Positions 7,128-16,903 of a stretch of 40,852 nucleotides of DNA are shown one piece after another. This DNA is from Marinibactrum halimedae. GTDB lineage: Bacteria > Pseudomonadota > Gammaproteobacteria > Pseudomonadales > Cellvibrionaceae. Position numbers and translations under genes: made by a program. Positions within the stretch are counted from its first letter, which is position 1, and every line of letters begins with the position of its first letter. The DNA lies in the NCBI RefSeq assembly GCF_021234875.1, contig NZ_JAJQVM010000040.1, forward strand, positions 1 to 40,852. The letters are read 5' to 3'. The notes beneath the pieces are model-generated. The model was not told the DNA's origin. It saw only the letters and a list, made by a program, of their open reading frames with translations, and searched no databases.

Positions 7128-8675
7128 ATGCGGATGATTATCGTGGGGGTTTTTATTTTATCGTGCATTACATGGTACGACGGTTGGGCAAAGAGTGCAG
7201 AAAGCCATGAAACAAATAGTAACGACATTATTGCCATTGACCGTCAAACGGTGTGGATGTGTACATCGCCTTCTGATTCACCCTCTCAACATTCGAATCA
7301 ACCACCCCACCCTATCGATTTGTCATCTTGCCACCAAAAGCCGCTCCGAGAGGTTAACCCCTTCCAGCAAACGGTATGGATTAAAGCCGAGTTTGAAGTT
7401 TCGAAGGCATTCTTACAGCGTCATCACGCTCTGGGTTTGGATGTCTCGGGTATGTTTTCCAGCACGACGTTTATCAACGGAGTTCACATTGGCAACAAAG
7501 GCACACCCGGCGCTGCAGCAAGTGAAGAAACCCCTGGCAAAATGGACGTCGTACATCCACTTCCAAATGATGTATTAAGGCCTGGTATAAACCAGCTGGT
7601 GATGCATCTCTCAGGCTTTAAACATTCCATCAAACTCAATCGTCCCATTCACTACCTGCGTATCACCCCATATCGCCTTCCCACAGACCGGCTTCTCCGC
7701 CACTACTGGCTATCATTATTGCCTTTTGGCATTTTAGTGGCGGGCGTGTTGTATTACATTGCACTGGCGGTGTTTAAACGAGAATGGCAGCAAAGCTGGT
7801 ATTTACCCACCTTGTGTATCCTAGCGGCCAGCCAATTGCTCATCGAAGTTACCAGAGGCATTTTTGCCTACCCTTATCCTTTTCATGAAGTCAGGCTATT
7901 ACTTATTCTTCTTCTATCGGGCGGATTTTCATTCGTTTTATTGGGTTTTGTGATAAGCCGGTTTTTAGAGAACCATAAAAAGAAAATCTTTGGCAGCAGT
8001 ATTCTACTCACCGTGCTGACCATTTTTTTCACACCGGGATTTGATAACAAGTCTGGCCTCGCGCTATTCATTCCCATTTTTAGTGCCATTGCCCTTTGCC
8101 TCATGGCCTTAAAAAAACAAAAGGCAGAAGCCCTACCCTATACCGCTGCGTTAAGTGTGTTTCTTCTCACCTTACTTTTTGCACCATCGCAGTTTCTGGA
8201 TGTCTACTTTTTTTACATCGTCGCCGGATTATTAATGTTCTTATTTGTTCTGCAAGCGAAAGAATTTGTACAAGAACAAACCGCCCATTACCAAACATTA
8301 CAACGTGCTGATAAGTTACAATTCGCCATTGATCAAGCTCAAAAAGAAGCTCAACACGAAAACCTAAAAGTGAAACAGGGCTCAGAAATACGAGTAGTCG
8401 ACCTCAATGAATTGAAATACTGTAAAGGTGCTGGTGATTACGTAGAGTTATACCTGGATGACAACCGACCTATCCTATACAGCAGTACACTCACGGAATT
8501 AGAAAATACCTTACCATCGACATTTTTGCGAGTGCACCGCTCTTACATCGTGAATACTCAGTTTATTCAAAGCCTAAAAAGGCATTCATCCGGTGCGGGA
8601 GAATTGGCATTATCTACGGGAGAGTGTGTACCGGTAAGCCGTAGGATAATGCCGAAGGTTCGGGAGCGGTTGTGA
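7128..8675 (+). CDS. Membrane-anchored LytTR-family transcriptional regulator with periplasmic sensor region
   Basis: A 515-residue protein in three parts. Residues 1-21 are a signal sequence or first membrane segment (IIVGVFILSCITWYDGW). Residues about 25-195 are a predicted periplasmic region with a jelly-roll-like look (LGLDVSGMFSSTTFINGVHI, VLRPGINQLVMHLSG), resembling the 7TMR-DISM extracellular class. Residues about 205-375 hold roughly seven hydrophobic helices. After a short coiled coil (residues 380-410) comes a LytTR DNA-binding domain (about 415-515): VVDLNELKYCKGAGDYVELY, then FLRVHRSYIVNT and a final VPVSRR, all hallmark LytTR positions. It would sense a periplasmic ligand and act directly on DNA from the membrane, without a histidine kinase. 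It is divergent from the exported hydrolase at 5363-6847; that hydrolase may make or remove the ligand (inference). Confidence 0.85.
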   Translation: MRMIIVGVFILSCITWYDGWAKSAESHETNSNDIIAIDRQTVWMCTSPSDSPSQHSNQPPHPIDLSSCHQKPLREVNPFQQTVWIKAEFEVSKAFLQRHHALGLDVSGMFSSTTFINGVHIGNKGTPGAAASEETPGKMDVVHPLPNDVLRPGINQLVMHLSGFKHSIKLNRPIHYLRITPYRLPTDRLLRHYWLSLLPFGILVAGVLYYIALAVFKREWQQSWYLPTLCILAASQLLIEVTRGIFAYPYPFHEVRLLLILLLSGGFSFVLLGFVISRFLENHKKKIFGSSILLTVLTIFFTPGFDNKSGLALFIPIFSAIALCLMALKKQKAEALPYTAALSVFLLTLLFAPSQFLDVYFFYIVAGLLMFLFVLQAKEFVQEQTAHYQTLQRADKLQFAIDQAQKEAQHENLKVKQGSEIRVVDLNELKYCKGAGDYVELYLDDNRPILYSSTLTELENTLPSTFLRVHRSYIVNTQFIQSLKRHSSGAGELALSTGECVPVSRRIMPKVRERL

Positions 8676-8687
8676 GGTTTTTACTTG

Positions 8688-9374
8688 CTAACGACTATTT
8701 AGCTCTTCATCCCAAACAAAATCATAGCCGTTTTTTCTCATATATCCATTCACGATATGAGATAGCTTTTGCATCCAAAATTTTAAATCAACAACACCTT
8801 CTACTTCTAACCCATTGTGATAATCGTCGATCGCCAATTTTTTCATTAACCCAAACCCTTGCATTACCTCACGTGCTTGCGCTTCAGACACGACACAACA
8901 TTTTGCAGACATAAAATGAATGAGCAAATCATTATCTACTTTATTGGCATAGTGTTTTGCTAATACTTTGGCGTTATGATTTTCTGCATTAAAATCCAGC
9001 ATTGCAGGCTCATGGTGAGGGCAGCCTGGAAACTCCCACCCCATATCTTCAAAGGTATGTTCAATGTCGTAATAGTGTGATTCTGGAAAATTCTGAACAT
9101 TCGGCTGGCCATAAACGAGATAAAAAGCATGTTCAGGTGCTTTGCAACCGGGAAAGTACCCAAGCATTGCCAAGTCAGCGAGCACTTTTTTCCTTCGCAT
9201 TTTGGCAACAACCCGATGCTCACCTTCTCTTAAATATCCGTTTGGATTGACTTCTTTTTCATGAGCATCAAGAAAAAATTGATTGTCAGACAAGATTAGG
9301 TGATTAATTTTTTCGACAGATTTGACTTCTATACGATAGCGTTCATCGATAGTGAAAAGGTAGCCTTTTGACAT
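8688..9374 (-). CDS. Uncharacterised 228-residue protein (NGY-motif)
   Basis: I do not recognise the family. It is soluble-looking, with no signal peptide. It contains several Cys/His positions (LGYFPGCKAPEHAFYL, EFPGCPHHEPAMLDF, SAKCCVVSEAQ). Its last 30 residues, KFWMQKLSHIVNGYMRKNGY followed by an FVWDEE end, match the end of the neighbouring 98-residue protein (IEYIFHSLNGYLVSNGY, then a QWDSEE end). It starts at ATG 9374, 13 bp after the stop of that neighbour, so the two are probably co-transcribed; no strong ribosome site is visible. It converges with the LytTR gene, with 12 bp between the stop codons. The paired small-protein layout is reminiscent of immunity or antitoxin-type cassettes, but no toxin is adjacent and no function should be assigned. 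Confidence 0.7.
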   Translation of the reverse strand: MSKGYLFTIDERYRIEVKSVEKINHLILSDNQFFLDAHEKEVNPNGYLREGEHRVVAKMRRKKVLADLAMLGYFPGCKAPEHAFYLVYGQPNVQNFPESHYYDIEHTFEDMGWEFPGCPHHEPAMLDFNAENHNAKVLAKHYANKVDNDLLIHFMSAKCCVVSEAQAREVMQGFGLMKKLAIDDYHNGLEVEGVVDLKFWMQKLSHIVNGYMRKNGYDFVWDEELNSR

Positions 9375-9387
9375 GGAAAAATTCTAT

Positions 9388-9684
9388 TTACTCTTCGCTA
9401 TCCCATTGTGATTCATAACCATTACTCACAAGATAGCCATTTAAACTATGAAAAATATACTCAATCCAATCTTCAACACCTTCTGACATTAAAATTGGCA
9501 TATCTTTTCCCTGATCTTCAACGGCAACATCGATCATATCCCAATAGAACTTGGATAAAATCGCCGCTTCATCACCGTTTCTAACGCTACCATTATTCAA
9601 AATTTCAATGACAGGTTCACGTTTCATTTTTCTCGCATAGTGAAGCAAAATTTCTAATTCTTCTTTATATTTGTATTCAATCAT
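9388..9684 (-). CDS. Uncharacterised 98-residue protein (NGY-motif)
   Basis: The start is ATG 9684, preceded by AGGAGG at a spacing of four bases. A longer reading from 9762 would run into aroE and has no such site. The protein is acidic and probably cytoplasmic: an N-terminal helix (YKEELEILLHYARKMKRE), a central helix with DEAAILSKFYWDMIDVAVED, and a C-terminal IEYIFHSLNGYLVSNGY stretch with a QWDSEE end. The C-terminal motif is shared with the 228-residue protein downstream, pointing to a common domain or duplication. It lies 26 bp after the aroE stop, so it may be read from the aroE transcript, though its own strong ribosome site suggests independent translation. Function unknown. Confidence 0.75.
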   Translation of the reverse strand: MIEYKYKEELEILLHYARKMKREPVIEILNNGSVRNGDEAAILSKFYWDMIDVAVEDQGKDMPILMSEGVEDWIEYIFHSLNGYLVSNGYESQWDSEE

Positions 9685-9710
9685 AGTGCCTCCTACACCC
9701 GGTAAAAAGC

Positions 9711-10526
9711 TTAAGCAAGCGCTTTTATCACAGGCACCACCTCTGGCATTACACCTCGCCACAATCGAAACGATTCAGCGGCTTGGCCGACGAGCATACC
9801 TAGGCCGTCGGCCAATTGATTGCAGCCTTTTTGTTGTGCCCATTTGAGGAAGACGGTTAATTCTTTTCCGTACATCATGTCGTAACAAGCACTGTTGGGG
9901 TGGAGTAAGGTGTCGGGGAGTGGGGGAAGGTCGCCGGAGAGGCTGGCTGAGGTGCCGTTGATGATGATATCGAAGGGGGATTGTTGAGAAAGTTCATCGA
10001 AGCCACAACCCGCAATATTACCCAATTGTGAAAAGCTGTCTGCCAAGGTTTCCGCTTTAGATACCGTGCGATTGGCAATAAGAAGACTTTCTGGTTGGTG
10101 AGCTAAAAGGGGCTGTAACACGCCACGCACGGCGCCACCCGCCCCTAGAATTAATACCCGCGCCCCACGTAACGACCAGCCACAACGCTCCGTTATGTCA
10201 TTCACTAAGCCAGCACCATCGGTGTTGTCGCCCAATAACTTACCGGCCTCGGTTAACAGTAAGGTATTAACCGCACCCGCACGACGAGCGCGTTCGGTGA
10301 GTTCATCGGCCAGGTCGTGGGCCTCTAGTTTAAAGGGCACGGTAATATTTAACCCTTTACCACCGTCTTCAAAAAAAGCGTTTACGTGTTGGATAAATTC
10401 GTCTTCGGGTACGCAAATTTTATCGTATTGAATTTGTTGTCCGGTTTGTTCAGCAAAGAGAGTGTGAATGACCGGTGATTTGGAATGGGCGATGGGGTTG
10501 CCGAATACAGCGTAACGATCGGTCAT
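9711..10526 (-). CDS. aroE: Shikimate dehydrogenase (NADP+)
   Basis: A 271-residue enzyme that reduces 3-dehydroshikimate to shikimate with NADPH, the fourth step of the chorismate pathway, in the cytoplasm. The length equals the family norm. Shikimate-binding serines are S15 and S17 in [10 protein letters not shown], the catalytic lysine is K66 in NITVPFK, and its aspartate partner is D103 in GDNTDGAG. The NADP-binding loop is [13 protein letters not shown] (about 125-137), followed by the NRT motif that selects NADP. The ATG start at 10526 follows the hemF stop by 74 bp on the same strand. The hemF-aroE adjacency is what I recall from Pseudomonas. No defect is seen. Confidence 0.97.
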   Translation of the reverse strand: MTDRYAVFGNPIAHSKSPVIHTLFAEQTGQQIQYDKICVPEDEFIQHVNAFFEDGGKGLNITVPFKLEAHDLADELTERARRAGAVNTLLLTEAGKLLGDNTDGAGLVNDITERCGWSLRGARVLILGAGGAVRGVLQPLLAHQPESLLIANRTVSKAETLADSFSQLGNIAGCGFDELSQQSPFDIIINGTSASLSGDLPPLPDTLLHPNSACYDMMYGKELTVFLKWAQQKGCNQLADGLGMLVGQAAESFRLWRGVMPEVVPVIKALA

Positions 10527-10600
10527 AAATCTCTCTCTTAAACTTTTCTTAAAGGACTCTTAAATATTTTTATTTACTGTATTTTTTAGAGTTGGATTTT

Positions 10601-11530
<930 letters not shown>

Positions 11531-11692
11531 TTACGTTTTTCATTTAGCAGAACGAGTCGACCACCCTTGTAAAAACGTGATTTAAGCATTCAACGTTCAA
11601 AGGGAGGCAACAAAATAATGATGAGAGTTTACCAGCCAGCCATGAAGAAAATGCGGTTAATGTCCGCTGATTTGCGTTAGATCTAATGAAGG

Positions 11693-12253
11693 CTAAGAAC
11701 GAAGCACGCGCCCTGATACCAAATCACTGATCGTGGAGGGTTTTGCGCTTGCTCCCACCACGCCGGGGGTGACGTAAACATCACGACCAAAGTAACGCTT
11801 TACCATCCAAGGAGTGCGAGCTTCTCGCATTCCCGCAGGGTTGGCCGACGTGGAGACGATAGGGCCACCGAATTGATCGCACAATGCGCGTACCACTGGG
11901 TGGGCACTGACCCGAACCGCCACTGAATCATGCTGACCAGAAATCCAATACGGCACCCAACGATTACGAGGGATCACCCAAGTATGGGGGCCGGGCCAAG
12001 TGGCTTCTAAGGTGTCTAGCTGCGAGGGAGATAAGCCTTCTAAAAACGGCGACATTTGATCCATCGAACCGGCCACCAATATCACGCCTTTTTCCACAGG
12101 CCGAGATTTGAGACGAAGAATATCACCCACCGCGTGCGCGTCATAAGGGTCACACCCTAGCCCCCAAACGGCTTCCGTCGGGTAGGCAATCACACCACCG
12201 GCCATCATATGGTGGGAAGCACGAACAATTCTGGGGTGACTAAACCAATTCAC
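11693..12253 (-). CDS. tsaC: L-threonylcarbamoyladenylate synthase (YrdC/Sua5 family)
   Basis: A 186-residue protein that makes threonylcarbamoyl-AMP from threonine, bicarbonate and ATP, the first step of t6A37 modification in ANN-decoding tRNAs. I chose GTG 12253 as the start: GAGG stands six bases upstream, and the resulting length matches the roughly 190 residues of E. coli TsaC, whereas an ATG 48 bases earlier (12301) gives an unneeded extension. Visible family motifs are GGVIAYPTEAVWGLGCDP (the KxR-SxN fold entry), LRLKSRPVEKGVILVAG with the basic KxR nucleotide-binding pair, and STSANPAG (SxSAN). The gene lies 97 bp downstream of dprA, as in many gammaproteobacteria. It ends with VLRS and looks complete. 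Confidence 0.93.
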   Translation of the reverse strand: MNWFSHPRIVRASHHMMAGGVIAYPTEAVWGLGCDPYDAHAVGDILRLKSRPVEKGVILVAGSMDQMSPFLEGLSPSQLDTLEATWPGPHTWVIPRNRWVPYWISGQHDSVAVRVSAHPVVRALCDQFGGPIVSTSANPAGMREARTPWMVKRYFGRDVYVTPGVVGASAKPSTISDLVSGRVLRS

Positions 12254-12350
12254 TTTTAACCTCGCATTTCTAACGCTTATGTGTCGTTCAATAATCAACA
12301 ACTGACGGTACTATAAACTCATGATGAATCATAAAGTAACGAATCATAAC

Positions 12351-13553
12351 CTAACGAATTCGCTCAATGACACCATCAACATGGGTAATCCACCCTTCCA
12401 TTTCTAAAGTCAGTAGCTCAACCAATAGTTGATCTACCGGCTGTCCTGTTTGCTGAGCTAAAGCATCCACACTGGTGGTGTCGTGGCCAATGGCCTGGAC
12501 TAAGGGTGGAATAGATGAGGGGGGAGTCGATAATGGCGGCACGGGCAGCGACTGAGAGATGTTATCTGCATCATGCGCAGCCATATCCAACTCTAGCTGC
12601 TTCGTGGATAACCCCCCTTGTAATTCATTCACGATATCCATCGCATTTTCGACGAGATGGGCCCCTTCCCGAATAAGTTGATGGCAACCTTTTGCCAATG
12701 GATTGTGAATCGAACCGGGAATAGCGAACACTTCTCGATTTTGTTGCAGTGCGGTATTGGCCGTAATGAGAGAACCGCTTTTGACTTTGGCTTCCACCAC
12801 TAGCACGCCCAAACTCAACCCACTGATGACACGATTGCGCTGTGGAAAGTAGGAACGCAAAGGCTGAGTACCCAAATTAAATTCGCTGATCACACAACCA
12901 TTATTGGCGATAATATTCTCAGCTAGCCCTTGATTACGGCTGGGATAAATACGATCAACCCCGGTGGCCATCACCCCTACGGTAATACCACCCGCTTCCA
13001 ACGCCCCAGCATGGGCAGCACTGTCGATGCCTAACGCCAAACCACTAATGATGGAAAACCCACTGGCGGCCATTTCTTTGGAAAAGCTGTGGGCATTGCC
13101 TAAACCTTGCGCCGTGGCATTACGGCTACCCACCACCGCAATACCCGGCAAATGCAGCGCATTCACATTCCCACGAACATAAAGTAACGGTGGCGGTGCG
13201 GGAATTTCTCGCAGCATTTGCGGATACCCCTGTGAGCCCCACTCCACCAATTGAGCCTGACAATGCCTGAGCTGGTGTTTGGCTTGCTGCACCCAACCCC
13301 CTAATACACTTCCAGAAGGACTGCCAGAAGGGTCGCGTCGATATTCTGTGAATAACTGAAACGGCTCTGGCCCGATCAATTCGGGTGAAATTGAGCCAGC
13401 TGAATATCCCGATGGTTGAGCAATAAGTCGCTCTGCACTGCCAGCCTCAAAGATGGCTTTATGCAGTTTACGAGGCTGCTTAACCGGTAACAAAGCCAGC
13501 ACCAATGCCGATTGTTGAGAAGGCGTTAAATCAGAAGCGTTGTGGTCATCCAA
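12351..13553 (-). CDS. dprA: DNA-processing protein DprA/Smf (TTG start)
   Basis: A 400-residue protein that loads RecA on incoming single-stranded DNA during natural transformation. Order: a short N-terminal helical segment (SALVLALLPVKQPRKLHKAI), then the extended Rossmann core from about residue 110. The core shows GIAVVGSRNATAQG, SGLALGIDSAAHAGALEAGG, GVDRIYPSRNQGLAE, FPQRNRVISGLSLGVLVVEA and GSLITANTAL. A C-terminal winged-helix (DML1-like) stretch covers about 335-400. The start codon read here is TTG at 13553 with a poor ribosome site, so the true start is uncertain by a few codons. A perfect reading frame includes a 12-bp tandem duplication encoding PSGS twice (13308-13331), in the linker before the Rossmann domain. 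A terminator at 13660-13688 separates it from the LysM gene upstream. Confidence 0.93.
   Translation of the reverse strand: MDDHNASDLTPSQQSALVLALLPVKQPRKLHKAIFEAGSAERLIAQPSGYSAGSISPELIGPEPFQLFTEYRRDPSGSPSGSVLGGWVQQAKHQLRHCQAQLVEWGSQGYPQMLREIPAPPPLLYVRGNVNALHLPGIAVVGSRNATAQGLGNAHSFSKEMAASGFSIISGLALGIDSAAHAGALEAGGITVGVMATGVDRIYPSRNQGLAENIIANNGCVISEFNLGTQPLRSYFPQRNRVISGLSLGVLVVEAKVKSGSLITANTALQQNREVFAIPGSIHNPLAKGCHQLIREGAHLVENAMDIVNELQGGLSTKQLELDMAAHDADNISQSLPVPPLSTPPSSIPPLVQAIGHDTTSVDALAQQTGQPVDQLLVELLTLEMEGWITHVDGVIERIR
13308..13331. repeat. 12-bp in-frame tandem duplication in dprA
   Basis: ACTTCCAGAAGG (13308-13319) is followed by ACTGCCAGAAGG (13320-13331), 11 of 12 identical. On the coding strand it encodes PSGS-PSGS in a linker. 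It is likely a slippage duplication of the same kind as the intergenic arrays. Confidence 0.8.
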
Positions 13554-13659
13554 AGTGATAGCTCTTTTTAAATTAAAAATTCGCCCAAAAGAAAGATTAG
13601 ATGATAAAAATATCTCAATCGAATAGATGTGTATATAAAAACAGTACCACTTTCACATA

Positions 13660-13690
13660 CAAAAAAACCGCCATTAAGGCGGTTTTTCTT
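13660..13690 (-). terminator. Intrinsic terminator after the LysM-protein gene
   Basis: AAAAACCGCC (13663-13672) and GGCGGTTTTT (13678-13687) form a perfect 10-bp stem with loop ATTAA and poly-A/poly-T on either side, so it could act in both directions. It lies 40 bp beyond the stop at 13730 and ends the minus-strand transcript before dprA. Confidence 0.85.
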
Positions 13691-13729
13691 ACAAACTCTG
13701 GATCATTATGGTCGCTTTACTCAAAGGCG

Positions 13730-14800
13730 TTAATCTTCAGCCACTTTACGCACCACACGGCGAGACGGGCTGTAGAGCTTGTCACCCACTTTTAATGGCC
13801 GCTCAGACTCCAACACTAAGCCATAACTCATTTTCTCGAAGGTACGGAAAACCATCAGTAATCCCGCTTGCTCTTCTGGCAATTTTACCTTATCCCCAGC
13901 CACTCGGTCTTTAATCACCAAACCTTCTTTATAAATGGATAAGACGTTGCCCACTTTCAGGCCATCACGATCTCCCAGGTTCAGAGCCACCACATCCAGT
14001 TTACCCACTTGGGTTAAACCACCACTGACCGACATAATTACCCCTTCAATATATTCATCAGAAGGTGGCGATGGGTAGAAAGTGGAATCGATAGAACGCT
14101 CTTCGTCTGGCAGTAAACGATCCGTAAGGCGAATTTCTTCTGTGGTACGAATGGCGTTCATGGTGGCGATATCACGATCGATTTCTTTCACCTTCACCGC
14201 GCCAATCTCGGCCGCTTCATACCCCAAGACTTCTTTGGTGAAAGGGTCTGTATAGGCTTGGCCTAAACGATAAATACCATACACCGGAATGTTTTCATCA
14301 AAGGTGCCTCGGGCATAAAGGCGATCACCCGCACCTAAGACAATGCGCTGCTCATGACCGGCGACCACATAGGGCGCAAGCTCCATTTCTTCACGAGACA
14401 CCACACGGTTTTTATTTAAGAACTCATCAATCGCGTCCAACGGAATCGCGGGAATGGCTTCATCCAAAGGCACCACTCGTACCGCTGGGGCCATTTTTAC
14501 CGTACCGGGCTGCAAGCGTACCGTGCGACGGTCCACCGTTAGGCGAGGCTTACCATCAAGGTAAATCAAAGAAATAATATCGCCAGGGAAGATAAGGTGA
14601 GGGTTTTCGATTTGTGGATTAGCGTGCCAAATCTCTGGCCACATCCAAGGATTTTTAAGGAAGGTATCGGAAATATCCCACAGGGTATCGCCTTTAACTA
14701 CCGTGTATTGATCTGGATGATCATCTCGCAACATCACGTCTTCGGCCCATGCGGCAACCGCGCTTGCAGCCAGCAAGACCCCTAAAATAATCTTTTTCAT
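13730..14800 (-). CDS. Exported LysM-domain protein
   Basis: A 356-residue protein using ATG 14800, where AGG stands seven bases upstream and a typical signal peptide follows (MKKIILGVLLAASAVAAWAE, cut after AWA). Residues about 31-80 are one LysM repeat: QYTVVKGDTLWDISDTFLKN, then MWPEIWHANP and LIFPGDIISL. LysM binds the glycan of peptidoglycan, so the protein is expected in the periplasm on the cell wall. The remaining 270 residues are conserved beta-rich sequence without a catalytic motif I can name (ERIVLGAGDRLYARGTF, LGDRDGLKVGNVLSIY). This gene beside dprA and divergent from def is the arrangement I recall as PA0020 in Pseudomonas. It is transcribed divergently from def, with about 315 bp between the start codons. 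Confidence 0.9.
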   Translation of the reverse strand: MKKIILGVLLAASAVAAWAEDVMLRDDHPDQYTVVKGDTLWDISDTFLKNPWMWPEIWHANPQIENPHLIFPGDIISLIYLDGKPRLTVDRRTVRLQPGTVKMAPAVRVVPLDEAIPAIPLDAIDEFLNKNRVVSREEMELAPYVVAGHEQRIVLGAGDRLYARGTFDENIPVYGIYRLGQAYTDPFTKEVLGYEAAEIGAVKVKEIDRDIATMNAIRTTEEIRLTDRLLPDEERSIDSTFYPSPPSDEYIEGVIMSVSGGLTQVGKLDVVALNLGDRDGLKVGNVLSIYKEGLVIKDRVAGDKVKLPEEQAGLLMVFRTFEKMSYGLVLESERPLKVGDKLYSPSRRVVRKVAED

Positions 14801-15115
14801 AGAAACCTGTCCTGTTTTACTCGGCTCGGCCAACAGTTAAGGGTTATAATAGCGCACGAGACAAGCCATCGTAACGACGCTTTGTGAGACACCGCCGCCA
14901 AGATTGCGACTGTTTTCAACGGCACCCATTGCCACGCCAACCACTGAAATTGCTTTCTTAATAACCATTATAGATAGAACGATAATAGTTATGGATAGTG
15001 TAGAAAGGCAAAAAAATGTGTCCAATCAGAATGTTATCAGCGGTTATTGCGTAATTGCTAGAGCTTTGTCACAACTTGAAGTAAGTCACAAACTAGATAT
15101 CGAATAGAGCACGTT

Positions 15116-15622
15116 ATGGCACAACTAGAGATTCTTGAATTCCCCGATCCACGCCTTCGCACAGTGGCAACCCCCGTTGAGGAGGTGGACGATTCCGTGC
15201 GCCAGCTCATCGATGACATGTTTGAAACCATGTACAGCTGCCCCGGTATCGGCCTTGCGGCTTCTCAAGTCAATGTGCACAAACAAATCGTCGTTATTGA
15301 CGTAAGTGAAGATCAAAGCGAACCGTTAGTATTCATCAACCCGGAGATTACCGTGTTAGATGAAGAGCTGTTTTCGTACGATGAAGGTTGTTTGTCCATT
15401 CCCGGTTTCTACGAATCCGTTGAGCGACCTAAGCACATCATTGTAAAAGCGTTAGATCGCCATGGAGAAGAATTTGAAATGCGCCCAGAAGGTTTACTGG
15501 CTGTGTGCATTCAACATGAAATGGACCATTTGGCAGGCAAGCTTTTTGTGGATTACGTTTCTCCCGTTAAGCGTCAGCGCATCCGTAAAAAGCTGGAGAA
15601 ACAACAGCGTATTCGTGCGTAG
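15116..15622 (+). CDS. def: Peptide deformylase
   Basis: A 168-residue metalloenzyme that removes the formyl group from the N-terminal methionine of nascent proteins at the ribosome. All three family motifs are intact: GIGLAASQ (44-51), EGCLS with metal ligand C92 (90-94) and HEMDH (134-138) providing two histidine ligands and the catalytic glutamate. Length is that of E. coli Def (169). Starts at ATG 15116. It is the first gene of a plus-strand block with fmt, the formyltransferase that performs the opposite step, though a terminator (15786-15822) and a tandem repeat array lie between the two, so fmt probably has its own promoter as well. Confidence 0.97.
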   Translation: MAQLEILEFPDPRLRTVATPVEEVDDSVRQLIDDMFETMYSCPGIGLAASQVNVHKQIVVIDVSEDQSEPLVFINPEITVLDEELFSYDEGCLSIPGFYESVERPKHIIVKALDRHGEEFEMRPEGLLAVCIQHEMDHLAGKLFVDYVSPVKRQRIRKKLEKQQRIRA

Positions 15623-15654
15623 TTTTCCCCGTATGAGATTTTATCCAGACATGA

Positions 15655-15736
15655 GTTTTCTCGAACATGGGTTTTTCTCAAACACCGATTTTCTCGAACA
15701 CTGGTTTTTACGAACACTGGTTTTTACACACATAAG
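15655..15736. repeat. 16-17 bp tandem array, five degenerate copies, between def and fmt
   Basis: Units: GTTTTCTCGAACATGG (15655-15670), GTTTTTCTCAAACACCG (15671-15687), ATTTTCTCGAACACTG (15688-15703), GTTTTTACGAACACTG (15704-15719), GTTTTTACACACATAAG (15720-15736). The array starts 33 bp after the def stop codon. No spacers separate the units, so it is not a CRISPR. Confidence 0.85.
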
Positions 15737-15785
15737 TGCGCCATTCCTTATTGGCCACTCGTGAGATTGCAATGAGAACGTTTCA

Positions 15786-15822
15786 AACAGGTTTGTGATT
15801 CATCGCAAGCCTGTTTTTGTTT
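15786..15822 (+). terminator. Intrinsic terminator between def and fmt
   Basis: AACAGGTTTG (15786-15795) pairs with CAAGCCTGTT (15806-15815) over a 10-nt loop with one G-U pair, and is followed by TTTGTTTC. It ends def transcription about 170 bp past its stop codon. Confidence 0.75.
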
Positions 15823-15870
15823 CACCTTTCCAACGCTCACCACCTACTAAAAAACACAGACAGGATACGA

Positions 15871-16875
15871 ATGACCACATCCGCTTTACGCATTGTCTTC
15901 GCCGGAACGCCCGATTTTGCCGCCCACCACCTTAACGCCGTTATTGAAAGTGATCATGAGGTTGTGGGGGTGTACACCCAACCAGATCGCCCTGCCGGGC
16001 GGGGTAAAAAACTCACTGCCAGCCCCGTTAAAACGGTCGCACTGGAACACAATTTACCGGTGTATCAGCCCGTTTCATTGCGCAACGAAGCGGCCCAAGC
16101 CGAATTGGCTTCGCTCAACGCAGACGTCATGGTGGTTGTAGCCTACGGTTTAATCCTGCCGCAAGTGGTGTTGGATACCCCTAAACACGGGTGTATCAAC
16201 GTACACGCCTCCATTTTGCCCCGCTGGCGCGGTGCGGCACCAATTCAACGAGCTATTGAGGCGGGCGATACGGAATCTGGTGTGACCATCATGCAGATGG
16301 ACAAAGGCTTAGACACCGGCGATATGCTGCTGAAAGCCACCTGCACCATCGAGCCCACCGATACCGGCGGCAGCCTTCATGATAAATTGGCCGATATCGG
16401 CACACCGGCATTATTGACCGTATTGGATGCGATTGCCTCAGGTACTATTGCCTCAGGGACTCTGTCGCCCGAAAAGCAAAACGATGATCTCGCCAACTAC
16501 GCCTCAAAGATTTCGAAAGCCGAAGCCGCCGTTGATTGGTCGCAACCGGCTGAGGTGATCGATCAGAAAATTCGCGGCTTTTTCCCCTTCCCGATTTGTC
16601 ATTGCGTACTGACCGATGAAAAAGGTAACGAAAAATCCATGCGTATTCATGCGGCCACCGTCGGTCAATTAGAAAATAACGCCTCTGCGTTGCCCGGCGA
16701 AGTACTGGAAGCCAATAACAACGGCATTACCGTTGCGTGTGGTACATCTGAAGGAGCGGCCAGTCAAACCATCACACTGACCAAACTCCAACTACCGGGT
16801 AAGAAAGCCATGGAGGTTAAAGACGTACTCAACGGCTACAGCCACCTGTTCACCCCCGGTACTCAATTAAAATAA
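15871..16875 (+). CDS. fmt: Methionyl-tRNA formyltransferase
   Basis: A 334-residue cytoplasmic enzyme that formylates initiator Met-tRNA with 10-formyl-tetrahydrofolate. Start chosen at ATG 15871, with AGGA five bases upstream and [12 protein letters not shown] close to the N-terminus as in the family. Catalytic residues are N110 and H112 in [16 protein letters not shown] and D148 in [10 protein letters not shown]. The C-terminal tRNA-binding OB-like domain follows from about residue 210. It contains an in-frame 15-bp tandem duplication (16432-16461) encoding IASGT twice, near the junction of the two domains. The rsmB start follows 28 bp downstream, so the two are an operon. Confidence 0.97.
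   Translation: MTTSALRIVFAGTPDFAAHHLNAVIESDHEVVGVYTQPDRPAGRGKKLTASPVKTVALEHNLPVYQPVSLRNEAAQAELASLNADVMVVVAYGLILPQVVLDTPKHGCINVHASILPRWRGAAPIQRAIEAGDTESGVTIMQMDKGLDTGDMLLKATCTIEPTDTGGSLHDKLADIGTPALLTVLDAIASGTIASGTLSPEKQNDDLANYASKISKAEAAVDWSQPAEVIDQKIRGFFPFPICHCVLTDEKGNEKSMRIHAATVGQLENNASALPGEVLEANNNGITVACGTSEGAASQTITLTKLQLPGKKAMEVKDVLNGYSHLFTPGTQLK
16432..16461. repeat. 15-bp in-frame tandem duplication in fmt
   Basis: ATTGCCTCAGGTACT (16432-16446) is followed by ATTGCCTCAGGGACT (16447-16461), 14 of 15 identical. It adds IASGT once more in the hinge between catalytic and C-terminal domains. The size class matches the intergenic arrays of this window. Confidence 0.85.
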
Positions 16876-16903
16876 ATCCCTTTAGCGTTTAAGTAAGGCA
16901 ACC

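Noticed and set aside
7195-7578. 127-codon plus-strand ORF overlapping the LytTR gene
   Set aside because: Shadow frame of the well-supported regulator gene, no family features.
10527-10600. Degenerate TCTTAAA triplet repeat between hemF and aroE
   Set aside because: Three loose 11-12 bp matches in AT-rich DNA; too weak to count with the phased arrays.
14837-15025. 62-codon minus-strand ORF with a hydrophobic stretch upstream of the LysM gene
   Set aside because: It sits in the divergent LysM/def promoter region, has no ribosome site and shows no family features.
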